This document shows positions 35,010-49,099 of a DNA stretch of 64,000 bases, one piece after another; the stretch's first letter is position 1, and every line of letters starts with the position of its first letter. The stretch is from Anaeramoeba flamelloides. Lineage: Eukaryota > Metamonada > Anaeramoebidae. The position numbers were made by a program, and so were the translations under genes. The notes below the pieces were generated by a model. It saw only the letters and a program-made list of their open reading frames with translations, made no database searches and was not told the origin of the DNA. The stretch is from NCBI GenBank assembly GCA_027625915.1, contig JANTQA010000057.1, positions 2,666,001 to 2,730,000 on the forward strand, in the 5' to 3' direction.

Positions 35010-35680
35010 TTGAAATGAATTACAAAAACAAAAAAATATAATTCTTAAGGGTTGATTTTGAAATGGTTAAAAATAAATATTTAAAAAATAAAAAAATAAT
35101 GATTATTTTTTTTATGAGTACCTAATACTAATTAAAAACTAATCAACCTATGAAAGTATAGATCAACCTCCAAAAATTTGGAATAAAAAAAGATGATATT
35201 TTGATCAAAAAATCTTCAAAGAGCGAAAATCAATTTCCAATTTGAATGGTTGTGAATTATTATTTTCAAAACTAATCGGTGTGTTTCTTTAAGGGTTATT
35301 CTTTGTGTACTATTTGAGATCTCGAAGATTGCTATCATTTTTTCCTTTCTCAAAAGAGTTATTGTTATATTAAAAATATCACAAAATCTGAACTATTTCA
35401 AATAAAGAGGGTTACAAAATAACAAAAAAAAATGATTATTTCAAATAAAATTGATTTTATCCTCAAAGAAAAAGTTTATTTTGCATTGAGGAAATTTAAA
35501 CATGTTGAAAAAATATATAAAAAAATCTTGATTTTTTTTAAAATTTAGATTTTTTTGAAATTGAGGATCCTTTGGATATCATTTTTATAAATTTGTATTT
35601 TTCGTCAATTGAGATTTATTTTTAAACTTTTTACAAAATATGAATTTCTTGCCAATATAGATACTTTTAAAACTATTTTT
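35010..35680. repeat. Dispersed repeat, copy B
   Basis: Collinear with copies A (11165-11930) and C (63430-63985) through TCAATTTCCAATTTGAATG, GTGTGTTTCTTT, CTATTTGAGATCTC, TGAGGAAATTTAAAC and GAAATTGAGGATCCTTTGG. Low identity; no protein or terminal repeat is evident. Confidence 0.4.
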
Positions 35681-38600
35681 TGTTAATTGAATTTTTTCAT
35701 CAATTGATATTTATGATTTATAAAAAAAAATTAGCAATAAAAGTGGTAGAATTATTTCAAAAATTTAAAATACATTTCAATTCACAAAAGGTGATGAGAA
35801 AGGTCATAAATCCAATCTTTTTGATTTTTTCTGGATATGTACTCCATTTATTCATCGATTTTTTTTTTAAATCATTGCATGGACCTCGATTCTTTGAAAA
35901 ATTCTAAAGTCATACTAAAAAAATAGATGTTTAAAAACTTTTATTACGTTGGATTTTCATTTTTTTTGTAATTATTTTTCTTTTCTTTAATTAATTAACC
36001 TTACTTTTAATGTGTCTTTTTAGTCTATTTTCGAATCAAAAATCTTATTGAATATTTTTTTTTCAATTCTATTTATTTCCTCTTACGAAGAGAAGTATAT
36101 TTTTAAATTTTTCTTCATAATAGTAGCAAAGTACCAATAATGATTTTAATGAAAAATAATTGAATCATAATTTTATTAGGCCATTTTTAATTATTTTTTT
36201 ATTCAGGTTTTAAAATAAAATAAAAAATAAAAAAACATAAAAACAAATTTTTAACAAAAAAAAAAAAAAATAACTTTAAATATTATGATAAATAATTGTA
36301 TTCACATTAAAAAGCATATCAGGATAGTTTTTGTAATTTAAACTCTTTTTCAAATAAAGGTGCAGATAAAATTTCAAGAATTATTTATAATGGAATCAAA
36401 TTAATTATTGATCATTCTAAAATATAAGAAACTCTTTTAAACATAAAAAAAAACACTAAACTGAATAATTAAAAAGTATAAAAATAAAATATTAAAAATT
36501 AAAATTAAATATTTGAAAAATTGATCTTCCCTTTTATTTCGAATGAGAAATCTCATTTTGTAAATTGTAAAGAAAAAAATATATAAAACAATAAAAAACT
36601 GTTGAACAAAGTGAATTGGAAAAAAATCCTTAAATTTTGTTTATAACCGGTTACATCAAACTTTTCTTCTTTAAAGTATCATTTTTAATATAAGGCTGTA
36701 ATTCATTTGTGTATTTTGTTGAAATTGTTTTTTTCCGTATTTTCTCTTTTCTTTGTTACATACACCAATCCAATAATTATGTTTCTTAATTCATATATCT
36801 AGCTCATTCAAAATCCAACTTTAACTGTTTCCATTTTTATATGGATAGATGATTTCCAAGTTTTTTTCTTCTTATCACGTTTTTTCTCCCATTTTCCAAC
36901 TGTTAAATTTCCTTAAAATAACAAAAATGAAAAAATGAAAAAATAAATAATTAAAAAGAAAATCACTAGCAATTAATTATCTTATTAACTATCAAATTCA
37001 ATAATATTGATGATTCGAGAGGTGTATCCTTTAGTATAAAAAAGATATTATATTCAAAATTCATTTAGAATTTTAATTAATAATCTTGAAATTATTGATC
37101 ACTCAATTAATTGCTTCTTTAAAAATATTTTTTCATAGGATTAAAGTTTTCTATTTTTTAGGTTTTTATCAAGTTTCCTTTTGCACTAAGAAAGAGAAAT
37201 CAATTAAAAAATTAAAAAAAAAACATAAGACGAATCTTAAGGTTTTTTTTTTTTATTTTCCAGATAACATTAATGGCTTAAAAAAACAGAAATAATGCTT
37301 TTTTCCAAGAATTTCTTTAAAAGAATATATACATCTAAATCTCATAAATAATGGTCTATATTGGCTCTTGGTTCAATGTTTGAGTGTCTAATAATTCTCA
37401 GAATTGATTGTTGTGAATCCAAAAAAATCAAAATATTTCCAAGGTGTTATTTATTATTTACTGTTAACTAAAATCAAATAATTTAAACGGTTCAGTCAAA
37501 AGCTAATGTTTTTTTTTCTTTTTTTTTGAGAATTGGAAAACAATAATTAGAAACAATTTTATTTTTTTGAAAGTAAAATAAATTCCATTATAACTCTTTA
37601 AAAAATACACCACACTTTTTTCCAAACTGATCAAAAAACACACCCACCAAAAAAAAAAAAAAAACAATTTTAAAAACAATATAGAAATTTTACTATTCAT
37701 TCCCTTAGGTTCTAGCAAATAGATTTATCTTTTTTTTTTTGAAACTTTCTTTAATCTAAAAAAATATGAAGATCTAACTACTGAGAAACACCCTACCGAC
37801 AAATTTTTTTTTTAAAGAGTATATTTGAAATTTTTTATACTCACTTGGTAAGAAATAACCCCAATATGTAAATCTAATTTATAGAAATGAGTACGATATC
37901 TCTGATGTATATCAAAGTTTTAAATTTTGAAAGATGGTGTCCTTGAAAAAAAGTAATTAAATACTATTTTCCAGTCTTTCTCTTCCCTGAATACGGTTTT
38001 TTTGCTTTAAAATTCAAAATTGTGATTTGGTTTTTCAAAATAATTATACCAAAAAAACAAAATACCTTCTTATGATTAAGATAATTCAAGTATTTAACTA
38101 CAGTCCATTTTTCAACAACAGTCCTTTTCTGAACAAATCTCTTAGCATCAAAAAACAGTTCTCTGTAACTTTTTTAGCCCTTTTAGAATTCAAATTTCAA
38201 TAACCAAATTTACTTAATCAAATACCAAATAAATAGATTTTTTTTACTGTTCTCAAAATAACTTTAAATTGTTTCAGTTTATTATCTTTGGTATTTTTTC
38301 TTTCTTATAACTTTATTGATCAACAATTTCCATTCCTTTTTTTAATATCTAAATATGAACTAAAATTACTTTGGGCATTGCTTTTGTTGTAGATTATAAG
38401 AAATAAAAAATACTTGGATAGAAGGAAAATACAAATATTAATTATTGTTAGATAAAAAAAGAAAAGGTAAAAAATTGAATGACTATTATAATGACTTTCA
38501 AACACTCAGTACAATTAGCAACACCTTCAACCCCTTTAAAACTTTTTTAAAACTCAAAATTATTCCAAAGGGAGCGATTTTTTAGATCGATAAAAACTTA

Positions 38601-38689
38601 AAAATAATCATTTTTTATCATTTCATTTTTAATCCTTTTACCTTAACAGTTTTTTTATATACCCATTTGCTTGATTCAAATTTTGGTCG

Positions 38690-41600
38690 ATGCTAACAAT
38701 AGAGTAAATTTTCTCTTTCTTGTTATTTTTCATACAACCTTAAAATTCATCAAAAAAAGAAAACAAAAAAACAAAAAACAAAAAATGCTTTCTTTTTAGG
38801 AATTTTAACGATCAAAAATTGGTAAGAAAAATTCAGAGAAATTTTACAAAAGGAAAAGCCCAATTTGAAGTGATGTTAGTCGAAAAAAATTTAAACAAGA
38901 TCAAGCACAAATATACTCTTTTCACACTCACCAATAAAAGCATTATTTTAGAATCCAAAAAAGAAAAGGAGAAAGAAAAACAAAAACAAAAACAAAAAGA
39001 AAAACAAAAAGAAAAACAAAAAGAAAAGGAGAAGGAAAAAGAAAAAGAAAAAGAAAAACAAAAAGAAAAAGAAAAAGAAAAGTTTGAAATCAGTTTAAAT
39101 TTAAACCCCAAGATAGAGTGTTCAAAACAGAACAAACAAATCTTTACCTTAATTTTATTTGAAAAAAAAAAATATAAATTTCAAAGCAAAAACAATCAAG
39201 AAAGGACTGTTTTAATCAAAACGTTTCGGTTATTTCGATATTATTGGAATTATTTCTTCAAGAACAAAAGGCTTCAAATTAATGGGAAAATCCTAGGCTT
39301 TGGGAATGAATTGGATCTTCTTTCTTTAAAGGCATTTCAAACGAAACAAAATATTGGATTTCAAATAAAATTCAAAAACAGCAGGCACCAATCCCGATCA
39401 GAAACCAACAAATTAAAATTGGTTTTAATCAAACACTCAATCAATAATGATGCAAACGGCTTAATATTAACATTAAGTAAATCAAAATTCTTTATTCAAA
39501 CAAAAGAGAAGAACAATAATTATCCACCAATGAATACCACAATAAATTATCAATGGGAGGATTATCAAATCATTGACAACTCTAAAAATTTAACTAAATC
39601 ACCAATTTTGCTTCAATTAAATCCAAGAACAAAAGACAACCCCAAAACAGTTGAAATAGAAATTCATTGTAGAGAATTATATTTAAAAGAATATTTGAGA
39701 AGATTAATTTATTTATTTTCTACTAACTCAAATTTTCATAATAATGATAATTATAACATTAATTCAAAAAATACTAATAATATTAATGGAAATGAAAAAA
39801 ATAGTAATACCATTGACAACAAACAAGAGAATCTGATTGAAAATCTAAAGCAAAATGAGAACGAACTTGAAAACAAAGATAATAATATACAAGATCTAGA
39901 AAGCATTAACAAAAATAAAAATGAAAATGAACAAGATCAAAAAATAAAATTCCAATTAAATTTTATTACTGAATTTGATTTATCTGGAAAAAATAAAATC
40001 ATTTTTCAAAATCGTAATCAGAATCCATTATCCTTAAAATCCCTATTAAACTCGAAATTGCTAATAGACACCAATAAAAAATTAAATTATAATTTATTTA
40101 ATAAACAGCAGGAATTTAATTTTAAAATCACATTAATTAAAATGTTGAATAATAAAGGAAAAATATTAATTAATGAAGAAAATGAAATCAATTTCAAATT
40201 AAATTCTAATTGTTTTGAAATAACTTTAAATAAGAATAATAATAAGAATAATAATAAGAATAATAATAATAATTTAAACGATTTTTACTTATTGAGTAGC
40301 TATTCCGAAAAACAAAAAATATTTATTCATTCTTATTATTTTGAGAAATTTATATTAAAAATTGATACAAAAGATTTACAAAAATTAAATTTGGAAAATG
40401 AAAAATATAATAATCTGGGAATAAATAACCAAGAAGAATTAATTTTGATTTTTAATGCTCATAATTCTAATTTAATTAATAATATTTGGTTATCTTTTAA
40501 AAGAAATTACTTGATCTTTAAAGAAAACAATCAAAAAAATTATTATTTTCATCAAATCATTTCACCATTTAATAATTATTCAAAAATTAATAAAAATATT
40601 TATATTAAAAAAAGAAATTTTAAGAACAAGAAGAATAAATTCGATGATTATAATTACAACACTAAAGATGATAATCATTTAAAAGAAATAATTAATACAA
40701 TTTCAATTTTCAATTATTCTGAAAATACCTTTAAAAATAATATTCAAAGCAAACATAATGAAAAAAATAAACAATTATTTTTTTTTAAATTCCAATTATA
40801 TGATTCTTTATGGAATTTTACCAAAGAAATTTCGATAAAATTATTCAATGATCATTTTGAAATCAATATTAATCAAAAGGTTACAGTAAAAAGATATTAT
40901 AGTTTTGCTTCAAAAATCACAATTATCAAAAACAATCCATCATTTTTTAGATTTGATATTGACGAGAATTATTTTTTATTATTAAATACGAAAAATAAAT
41001 TTAATATTAATAATTTTAAAAAGCAATTTTTGAAATTAAAAAATAATTGGTTTAAATTAAAAAATATCAATCTGACAAAAACAACCTTTAAAATTTTAAT
41101 TTATACACCACAAATTCATAATATTCAAAAGAACAATAAAAATACTGATACTGATTTACAAAAAGATAACACTCATAATAATAAAAATCCCAATTCTGAT
41201 GATAATTCAAATTCGAATTCGAATTCCAACTCCAACTCCAACTTCAATTCCAATTCTAATACTAATTCTTTTTCCAATTTTTCTACGATTAATAAAAAGG
41301 AAAACGAAAAGGAAAACGAAAAGGAAAAGAAAAAGGAAAAGGAAAAGGGAAAGGGAAAGGAAAAGGAAAAGGGAAAGGAAAAGAAAAAGAAAAAGAAAAA
41401 GAAAAATATAATCAAAAAAATTAAAGATATTAAAAATATAACCAAAAGAGATGAAAATGAAAAAGAAAAAGAAAAAGAAAATGAAAATGATAACGAAAAT
41501 GAAAATGAAAATGAAAATGAAAATGAAAATGAAAATGAAAATGAAAATGAAAATGGAAATAATGATAATGATAACCAGAAAAAGATTATATATAAGAAAT

Positions 41601-44600
41601 ATACAGAAGGAAAAATAATTTTAAAGCCAGATGGATTTCAAATTATTACTAATTCTGAAAACTTAAAATGTGAATATTTTTTTGATTTAAAATTGCAATT
41701 TTCTCAATTCAAAACAAAAAAAATTTATATTTTATTTAACAATAATCAAAAAATTAAAATCAAATTTAATTCATTTGAAATTCGAAAGCAATTTAAAACA
41801 ATATTTAATCAAAAGTTAATAACTTATTTAACTCATAATTATTTCCCAAATTCAAAGTTATTTAATAGTAAAATAAATAAATCACATTATTCTTCAAGGT
41901 TAATACTTCATCAAAGTATATTGCTAATACTTTCACAATCCCAATCAATAATAAGGCTGCCAAATAAATTTGATAAGAAAACAAAAAAACAAAAAACACT
42001 CATTTCATTAAAAAACACATTTTCAAAGTTTAATACTCTGCTTTCAAATTTGTTTTATTCGAATAATAAAGAATTACAAATTGAAATTCAATTTATTGAC
42101 AAAATTAATTTTTTTATTAATTTTGAATCAAATCTTGATTATAATTTATTTATAAAATATTATAATAATATATTAGCACAACCAAAAACTAACAAAGAAG
42201 TAATTAATAATAATCAGATAACAAATAATAACAATGATAGTATTGATAATTTCCAAATCAATTTTTTGAATGGGAATTTAGAAATAATTAATCAAAATGG
42301 TAAAATGGAATTGTCTCAACAAAAAATAAAAATTTATAAAAATAATAAAATTATTGAAAAAATATTACTTGAACATGTTATAATTTATATTTTAGAGCAA
42401 TATCGAAAAACGTTAAAATTATCTTTTCAAAATAAAAATCTTTTAATAGAATTTAATAATGCGAAAGAAAAAAGCTTTTTTATTTGGAAATTATCAAGAT
42501 ACCAAAAAAGCATTTTATTATCAAACAAAAATAATTCAATATTAGAAAACCTAAATAATTTAGTTCATTTAAAGCCAATTTTTGAATATTTGGTCGATCA
42601 ACAAAATGGTCAAAATGAGATTATTAGAAAATTAAAATTAAAGTTATTAGAGGATTATTTTTTGATTTCGCTAAAAAAAAATTCTAAAAAATTTCATAAA
42701 AACAAGAAAAAAAGAAAGAAAAGAATCATAAAATGTAAATACCAAAACATCAAATTAAACCATTTAATGCAGGATCAAACAGTGCTGAATTTAGAGTTAA
42801 TCCGGCCAATTGGTATTAATTCAAAAAAAATTAATATAATTATAAAATTTCTAAATCTTGGCTCAATTAATGAATTTGTTAATATTTTTAATTTAAATCG
42901 TAACTATATTAATACAGATATTTCGTTAATAAAGTTTGAAAATGATAACTTCATCACCAAATTTAAATTCCAAGATAACGAAAACAATTTCATTGTCAAA
43001 AGTGTTGATGAAGACCAGCAATTTTTACAAAAAGTTGCTATTAAATTTGATTTTATTCGAAACAAAATTTTAATATTAGATATTTCTGATAATTTAAACA
43101 AACCAATGAAAATTATAAAAAATGTTGAAGCCATTAAAGCCATTATACACCCATCCAATAATAAATTAATTAGAATAATAACTGGGGATTCCACTCGTTT
43201 CTTTTTCCTTACCAACTCAAAAAAAAGAACAAAGGAATTACAAAAGGCCTTTTTTAAATTAAAAAAACTTAATAATAGTGGCAAGGCGTTGAAAAAATCC
43301 TGTATTGATGATCTTTCTTTGATAATTAATAATGTTTCCAAGCGAATCAAAAATGAAACAATTAAAAATAAAAAAAATATTTCGAATTTATATGGCAATT
43401 TCGAAAAGAATTCAAATTCCGATAACGATAACTATTCAAATTCAGATTCAGATTATAATTTCTATACAAAATCAAATTCCGATAATAATAATTCAAATAT
43501 TAATACAGCTCCAAAAAATAAATTAAATCGAGATGGGGGTAATATTAATAAAGTAAAAAAATCTTCTGGCTTTAACAATAAACATAATTTAAGTGATCAT
43601 GAATCATCAAGACCATCAGGGTCATCAGGAGTATCAGGCAAATCTTTTTCTTCTTCGCCACTGACCACAAGTTCAGATTCAGATTCTGATTTTGAATCAA
43701 AAACAAAATCAAATTCACTTTTTAATTTTGTATTTGAAAATAATTTCCTTCAAAAAAATTCTAGCATATTTAAAATTGAAAATGAACAAAAAAAGGAAAC
43801 AGTTAATAGTGGGAGTGGGAGTGGAAGACCGAGCCAAAGTGGAAGCCAAAGTGAAAATGGGAGTTGGAGTGTGAGTGAAAATGATGATAATATCAAAGAT
43901 AAAGAAATGGAAAAAAAGAGAGCTACGAATAAAAATAGTAATTCAAAGTATCGAATAATTTTCCCAATCACCTTTCTTGATTCAAATTTAAAAAAAACAG
44001 CAAAAGGAAAAATTGAAATTTATTTACAACAAGAAATATTAATTATTAAATCTTTCAATCCACAAAACAAAAAAAAATCATATAAAATTTCAATTAATCC
44101 AAATTCAAAACAAATTTCCATTTCGTTGTACAATACGAGATGGAAAGTGATATTATTAAAACATACCCCGGAAAATGATTCACGACAAAAAATCACTTTT
44201 AGAATGCAATTAAACACTTATGATGAAAGAAATAAATTAATAAATATCCTCAATAAATTTATTAAAAAAAAACATTCGAAACATTCAAATTTGGAATTTG
44301 GAAAATATGAACATTCTTACCAAAGGGAGAATGAGAGTGAAACAGAAAGTGAACAGTTTTTAATTTTGGAAGAATTAGGTAGTAAAGAGCAAGTATTTGA
44401 GGTTGTGTTTTTAAACAATGGACAATATTTAGATACAGGCAAAATAATACTCCAAAAAGAAAACGGCTTTATCCATTTTTTTAAACAAGAAAATGTCGAG
44501 GAAATTGATTTTAATGGAATAAATATCTATTATTCTGAAAAAAATCCCCAAATTGTTACAATTAATATGAGTAATTATCGTAATTACACCTTATCGTTGA

Positions 44601-44671
44601 CCCCATCCGAACTTGCTTTAAAGTTGTATAACGAACTTTCATTCAGGCAAAAAGAGATCAACATTAAATAA
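38690..44671 (+). CDS. Giant low-complexity protein with repeated PH-like modules
   Basis: The main exon 38800-44671 follows an acceptor TTCTTTTTAG. A 14-nt exon (38690-38703, ATG CTA ACA ATA GA) plus a 96-bp GTAAAT-AG intron joins it in phase, giving MLTIE-NFNDQKLVRK and about 1,961 residues; without it the frame has no N-terminal ATG near its start. Counting from codon 38819, about ten blocks of 90-120 residues share one pattern: an opening FxVxL strand, G-x-I/L-x-L strands, a central I-S/K-I strand series, then an amphipathic helix with F/W/Y near its end, as in PH folds. Blocks begin near residues 15, 178, 400, 651, 930, 1025, 1144, 1267, 1379, 1711 and 1858. Low-complexity inserts separate them: KEKEKQKQ (49-88), NNN (300-380), NSNSNS with KEKGKG (800-925), and Ser/Asp-rich (1530-1700). 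Membrane or phosphoinositide binding is inferred from the fold guess only. No enzyme motif is seen. Confidence 0.75.
38704..38799 (+). other. Candidate first intron of the PH-like repeat gene
   Basis: GTAAATTTTC opens it and a pyrimidine-rich run ending TTCTTTTTAG closes it. Splicing turns GA|G into a Glu codon and supplies the only suitable upstream ATG (38690). The 14-nt first exon is a prediction from phase and splice consensus alone. Confidence 0.45.
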
Positions 44672-45157
44672 CAAAATTTTATTTTTTTCCATTTTTCCCC
44701 TGGTTGAATCTTTTTTATATTGGGAAGAAGAAGAGTTACAAAGGAAACAGATCAAGTGATTACTTGCTAATAATGTGACACTGAAACACGAAAGTATGAG
44801 TGACCTGAAAATACAAACAAAAAAGCAAAGGCTAAAAATATATCAAAGGTTTTTATGCAAATAAGATCAAAAAAAAATTGAAATTACAACAAATTAAACA
44901 ACGATCCCCAAGTGAACATTCATGATCAATTATCAAATTAAATTAAATCAACCAAAAGTATCGTGACTGTGATTTTGGGAGTCCTTAATTAAAGATAACA
45001 TTGTTTTTTTGTTTTTTTTTGATTTTTTTACCAATTGCTTTTAATAAACCCTTTATAAATTCCTTTTTTTTTTTTTTCTTTTTTCCTTTTTCCTTTTCAA
45101 TTTTTTGCTTTTGCTTTTGAAACATAAAAAAAAATTTGATACTATTTCGATTTGAAA

Positions 45158-45255
45158 ATCGTGAAATCAATGATTTTACGCTTGAATTACCTTTGAAAAA
45201 ATTTAAGTAAAAGGACATCTAGAGTGTAATTTACACTTCTTCCATCAATAAATAA
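45158..45255 (+). mobile_element. LINE tail fragment
   Basis: AATCGTGAAATCAATGATTT, ACGCTTGAATT and the terminal AGAGTGTAATTTACACTTCTTC followed by A/T match the ends of 6137-6388 and 50822-51830. It is severely 5'-truncated. Confidence 0.5.
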
Positions 45256-48200
45256 CAAAATTTTCATTAATTAAAAATTAGTTTCTATAATTATTGTTAT
45301 TTAATTAATATTTAATCTTGTAATCAAATTTATCAATTTATTTTTATTTCTTTCTTTTTACCTTTTTCTTTTTTGTGGTTTTCCGATTAAAAATTGAATT
45401 TTTTTTTTTTCAAAATAATGTATTTCAATAGATCCCTTAGAACCCCAAATATAGAAATTGCCTTTCAAACAAAATTTTTAATTTTAATTGTTATCTAATG
45501 ATTATAAGATAGTGAATTTATAAATAATTATCTTTGAAAGAAAAATTTATAATTAAAAATTATATAGTTACAACAATAGAAAAATAACTCGAAAAAAAGT
45601 TTTCTTGTTATTGTGATTTTATTATTTTTCCATCCAAATTTTGTCAAAAATGTTTTTTTTTTTTGAAAGATTGTCTATACATCAAAAAATTCTTAGTTTT
45701 AATGACATAAAACACATCACCCTGTACTGGAAATTTTTTTGGGGCCCTTTGCACCCCAAAATATCCAAAAAATACTTCATTAAATAATTTATCCATTACA
45801 GTAGATATCCCAGTATCACTTAGAAAATTTATTCAATCTTTTAATTACTATCCAATAACAATATATATATATATATATAAATAATTCTAAATAATTTAAA
45901 ATTAGAAAATATAAATTAAATTTAAAAAAAACTAAATATTTTTTTTCATTGTTAAAATTTGGCAATTTTTTTCAACAAGAAATTTTTTTCAAATTTAAAT
46001 TATTTGACCAATAATTTGAGTCAGATTAATAATTGATTTTTTTTTCTATTTTTTAATTTTTGACTTTTTAAAATCTAGTTATAAAATAAATAATATTATT
46101 GAATAATAGACAATATATTAAAAATTATTTTTCAAGATCTTGATTAATTTAGATTGAAAAATTCAAATTTTAGAAAAGATATTATTCAAATTTTTACTAA
46201 TAACAAAAATTCAAAATTTTAATTCTTGGTTTCTAAGATTATTTTATTATCTTTGAATAATATTTAAAAGTTATTTTTTATTTTATATTTATATTTAGGG
46301 CTGATTACTTTATCTATTAAAAATGTTTTTATGGTTTTTAATTCCAATGTAATAAATGAAATTATTTTAAAATTTTTTTTTGTTGTTTTTTCAATTTTTT
46401 TCTATTGTTTAAATAAAATTTTTAGAAAATTATTCATATTAAACTTTTAATTTTGGTCTAAAGAAATAAATTTCATTTTTCTCTTGATTTAATATTTCTT
46501 AAAAATTTATTCAAAAAAAAATGTAATTTTTGTCAGAAAGATATTTTTTTATTTATTTTTTTTTATAATAAAATTAACAACGTTATTTGATTTTTATTAT
46601 TAATAAATCAATTTATTGAGCTTTGAATTTATATGATTGTAATGAAATTTCTTCATAAAAATTAATTTTGAAAAAAAAAAAATAGAATATTTTTATGAAT
46701 TTGTAAAAATGAATAATTATTTTTTTTTTTTTCAAAAAATAAAAAAAAAATAGAATCACTTAACTACTTTATGTTTGAAGTATTTTGATGTTTTTATTCG
46801 AATTCAAATCTGGACTAACAACAAATAAGAAAATAAATAAATTAATAAATTAATATAATTTTAAATCTTTTCTTATAAAGTTGATATAATTAGTCAATTT
46901 TGTGATACAGAGGGATATAATGTGTATTCGCTTTGATATGTTTTATTTTTATTTGGGTTTTTAATAAATATAGTAATTTGTGATTTTATATTTTAATTTT
47001 CAAGATAGTATAATAAATTTACTCATTGTAGGGGCAAGTTTTTTTTATTTTTATTTTTTCACAAAGGTAATAGAGTATGTATCTCTACAACAAGATGAAA
47101 GTAAACTGAATTCACCTAATCCTTTATCTACTTTAAAGAAATGAGTTATCATTTTTGAAAGAATTCTTTTTTCAAATTGAAATTTTCAGTAAAAAAAGAT
47201 CAGATCTTAATCATTTTAGTTTTGGATTTAAAAAATAAATAAAAGAATTTTGAATTACAAGAAAATTTAACTTTTTATCGTTGATGGGTGACTTTAGGAA
47301 TCAAATAACCTTGGGAATTTAGTCTTATTATAAAATTATAAGAAAAATAAACCTAATATTAAATTTCTTGGGGATAAGAAAAAATTGAACATTTATTTTA
47401 TTTTAAATATTTATTAAATTTCTTGAAATTAATTTGGATTAGGTAATATACTTTTTCAAATATCTAGAATAAAAACAATAAAATCATTTTTTAAATCAGT
47501 AATATTATAATTTCTATTTTTTTTTTAATTAGAATAGTTAATTTGAATTAATTTTATTCTGGTAAAAAAATTTAAAAATTTGAGAAAAAATTGTAAATTC
47601 TATTTGATACATTTATTATTTGGGTTAGTTCCAACATATTATAATTATTAAGATTATGCTTTTAAATAATGATTTAAAATTAATCATATTAAAAATCATT
47701 TCTTTAGGATATAATTTGAATTTTACAGGTTTTAAAGTATTATTTTGGGAGAATTTTTAGTTAATGGTTTATTGTTTTTGACTCTTATTTTTTATATTCA
47801 ACAAATAGAAGAAAAAAGATTTGAACTGTTCTTTAAATCAAAAAAATATATTTTTTTCAAGATTAAAATAATTATAGTAATTTTTTTGAAATTAAGGCAA
47901 TTTTTGATTCTGAGTTCTTTTAGAAAAAATTGGTTTTTAATTTGAATATAGTATTTTTTATATTACCTTTACAGTCGATAACAAGAATTTTTGTTTAATT
48001 GAAAAAAATATTATTTTTGAAATAATTTGAAAATATGTCTAATTTTGAACTTTTCAAAAATGAGAAAAATGGATCAAACTTTAAAAAGTAATAATTGATT
48101 TCGGAGAATAAAATTGAAAGTTATTTTGGTGTTGCAATACTTAGGTTTTTTTCTTCATTTGTCAATTTCGTGAGGTGGTAATTTTTTTTTTTTGATGGTC

Positions 48201-48649
48201 AATATTTATGAATATTTTTTTAGATAATTACCATGACCTAAAGTCAAAAAATATGTGAAGGGGTTAAACTCAATCAAGGAGAACCTAAGATAAAATTATG
48301 GTTCTATTGCAGTTATAGCTTATTAGTTCTGAATGATTCAAATGTCTCTAAAAAATCCAATTAATAAAGTAGTGATATTTGTTGATGTTAGTCATTTAAA
48401 AATGATTTTTGTCTTTGTCAAAAATTCATCAATTTTTTGAAAAAAATATAAATTTCTATACAAATTTAAACATTGAAAAATCAATATTCAGACTCCAAAG
48501 TTGCACAATATCTTTTTTAATTTTTTGATTATTTTCAAAAAGTCAAAAAAACCTCCCTTAGGTTTTCCAGAATTCAAAGTAATAGAGTAAAATCAAAGAT
48601 TTTTCTCCATTCTTTTTAATTAAAAAAACCCTAGGCACTCTATGTCGCA

Positions 48650-48666
48650 CCCCCCCCCCCCCCCCC
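48650..48666. repeat. C17 homopolymer
   Basis: Seventeen consecutive C after CTATGTCGCA, in DNA otherwise near 80% A+T. It directly follows a foldback repeat arm (AAAAAAACCCTAGGCACTC). Confidence 0.85.
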
Positions 48667-49099
48667 AATTCACAGTAAGGATAAAAATATGATAAAAAAA
48701 TTATCAATAATAAATAAAAATATGATAAAAAAAAAAATTATTAATTAGAAACTCAAGCCGAAAAATAGTATTTAAAATAAAAAAATATTAAAACATATTT
48801 TTTTTTATTTTTAAAATTAAAAAGTTCTTTATTTAGTAACAAATTTAAAAAATTATATATTATTATAAAAACCTTAATAATAAACACATAAAGAAATAAA
48901 AATAATAAAAAAAAAAAAGAAATAATATTCTATAATTTTGATTAAAATAATTTAAGAGGGTTTTAAACAAATTAAGTTTAAAAATAATCTTAAATCTTGG
49001 AAAAAGGATAGGAGATCAAAAAATGATCAAATTAAAAAAGAAATAAAAGCAAATAAAAAGCAATTGATTGTTTTTTTCTTTGCTATTTCTTTACTTTTC

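Larger units (their letters stand above)
32890..38689. other. Gene-poor stretch with small transposable elements
   Basis: About 5.8 kb without a host gene. It contains the TA-flanked element at 33491-33711 with half copies on either side (about 33420-33480, 33770-33830), the TTAA-flanked element at 34211-34380, and dispersed repeat copy B at about 35010-35680. The rest is low-complexity A/T. Confidence 0.45.
44672..49099. other. Gene-poor AT-rich stretch
   Basis: About 4.4 kb without a supported gene. Seen here: a truncated LINE tail (45158-45255), an (AT)n run near 45861-45878, a foldback repeat at about 48550-48640 and a C17 tract at 48650-48666. An open frame at 47745-47945 has Phe/Ile/Lys composition like the surrounding DNA and is not accepted. 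Confidence 0.4.

Noticed and set aside
38980-39080. Regular short-period repeats that might suggest a CRISPR-like or satellite array
   Set aside because: These are in-frame AAAGAAAAA-type codon repeats encoding Lys/Glu/Gln; there are no unique spacers.
41173-41445. Phe/Ser-rich minus-strand frame opposite the PH-like repeat gene, and the similar one at 38833-39135
   Set aside because: Antisense shadows of the lysine/glutamate codon repeats of the plus-strand gene.
47745-47945. 66-residue plus-strand open frame
   Set aside because: Phe/Ile/Leu/Lys-rich translation typical of A/T-rich noncoding DNA, no splice context and no family resemblance.
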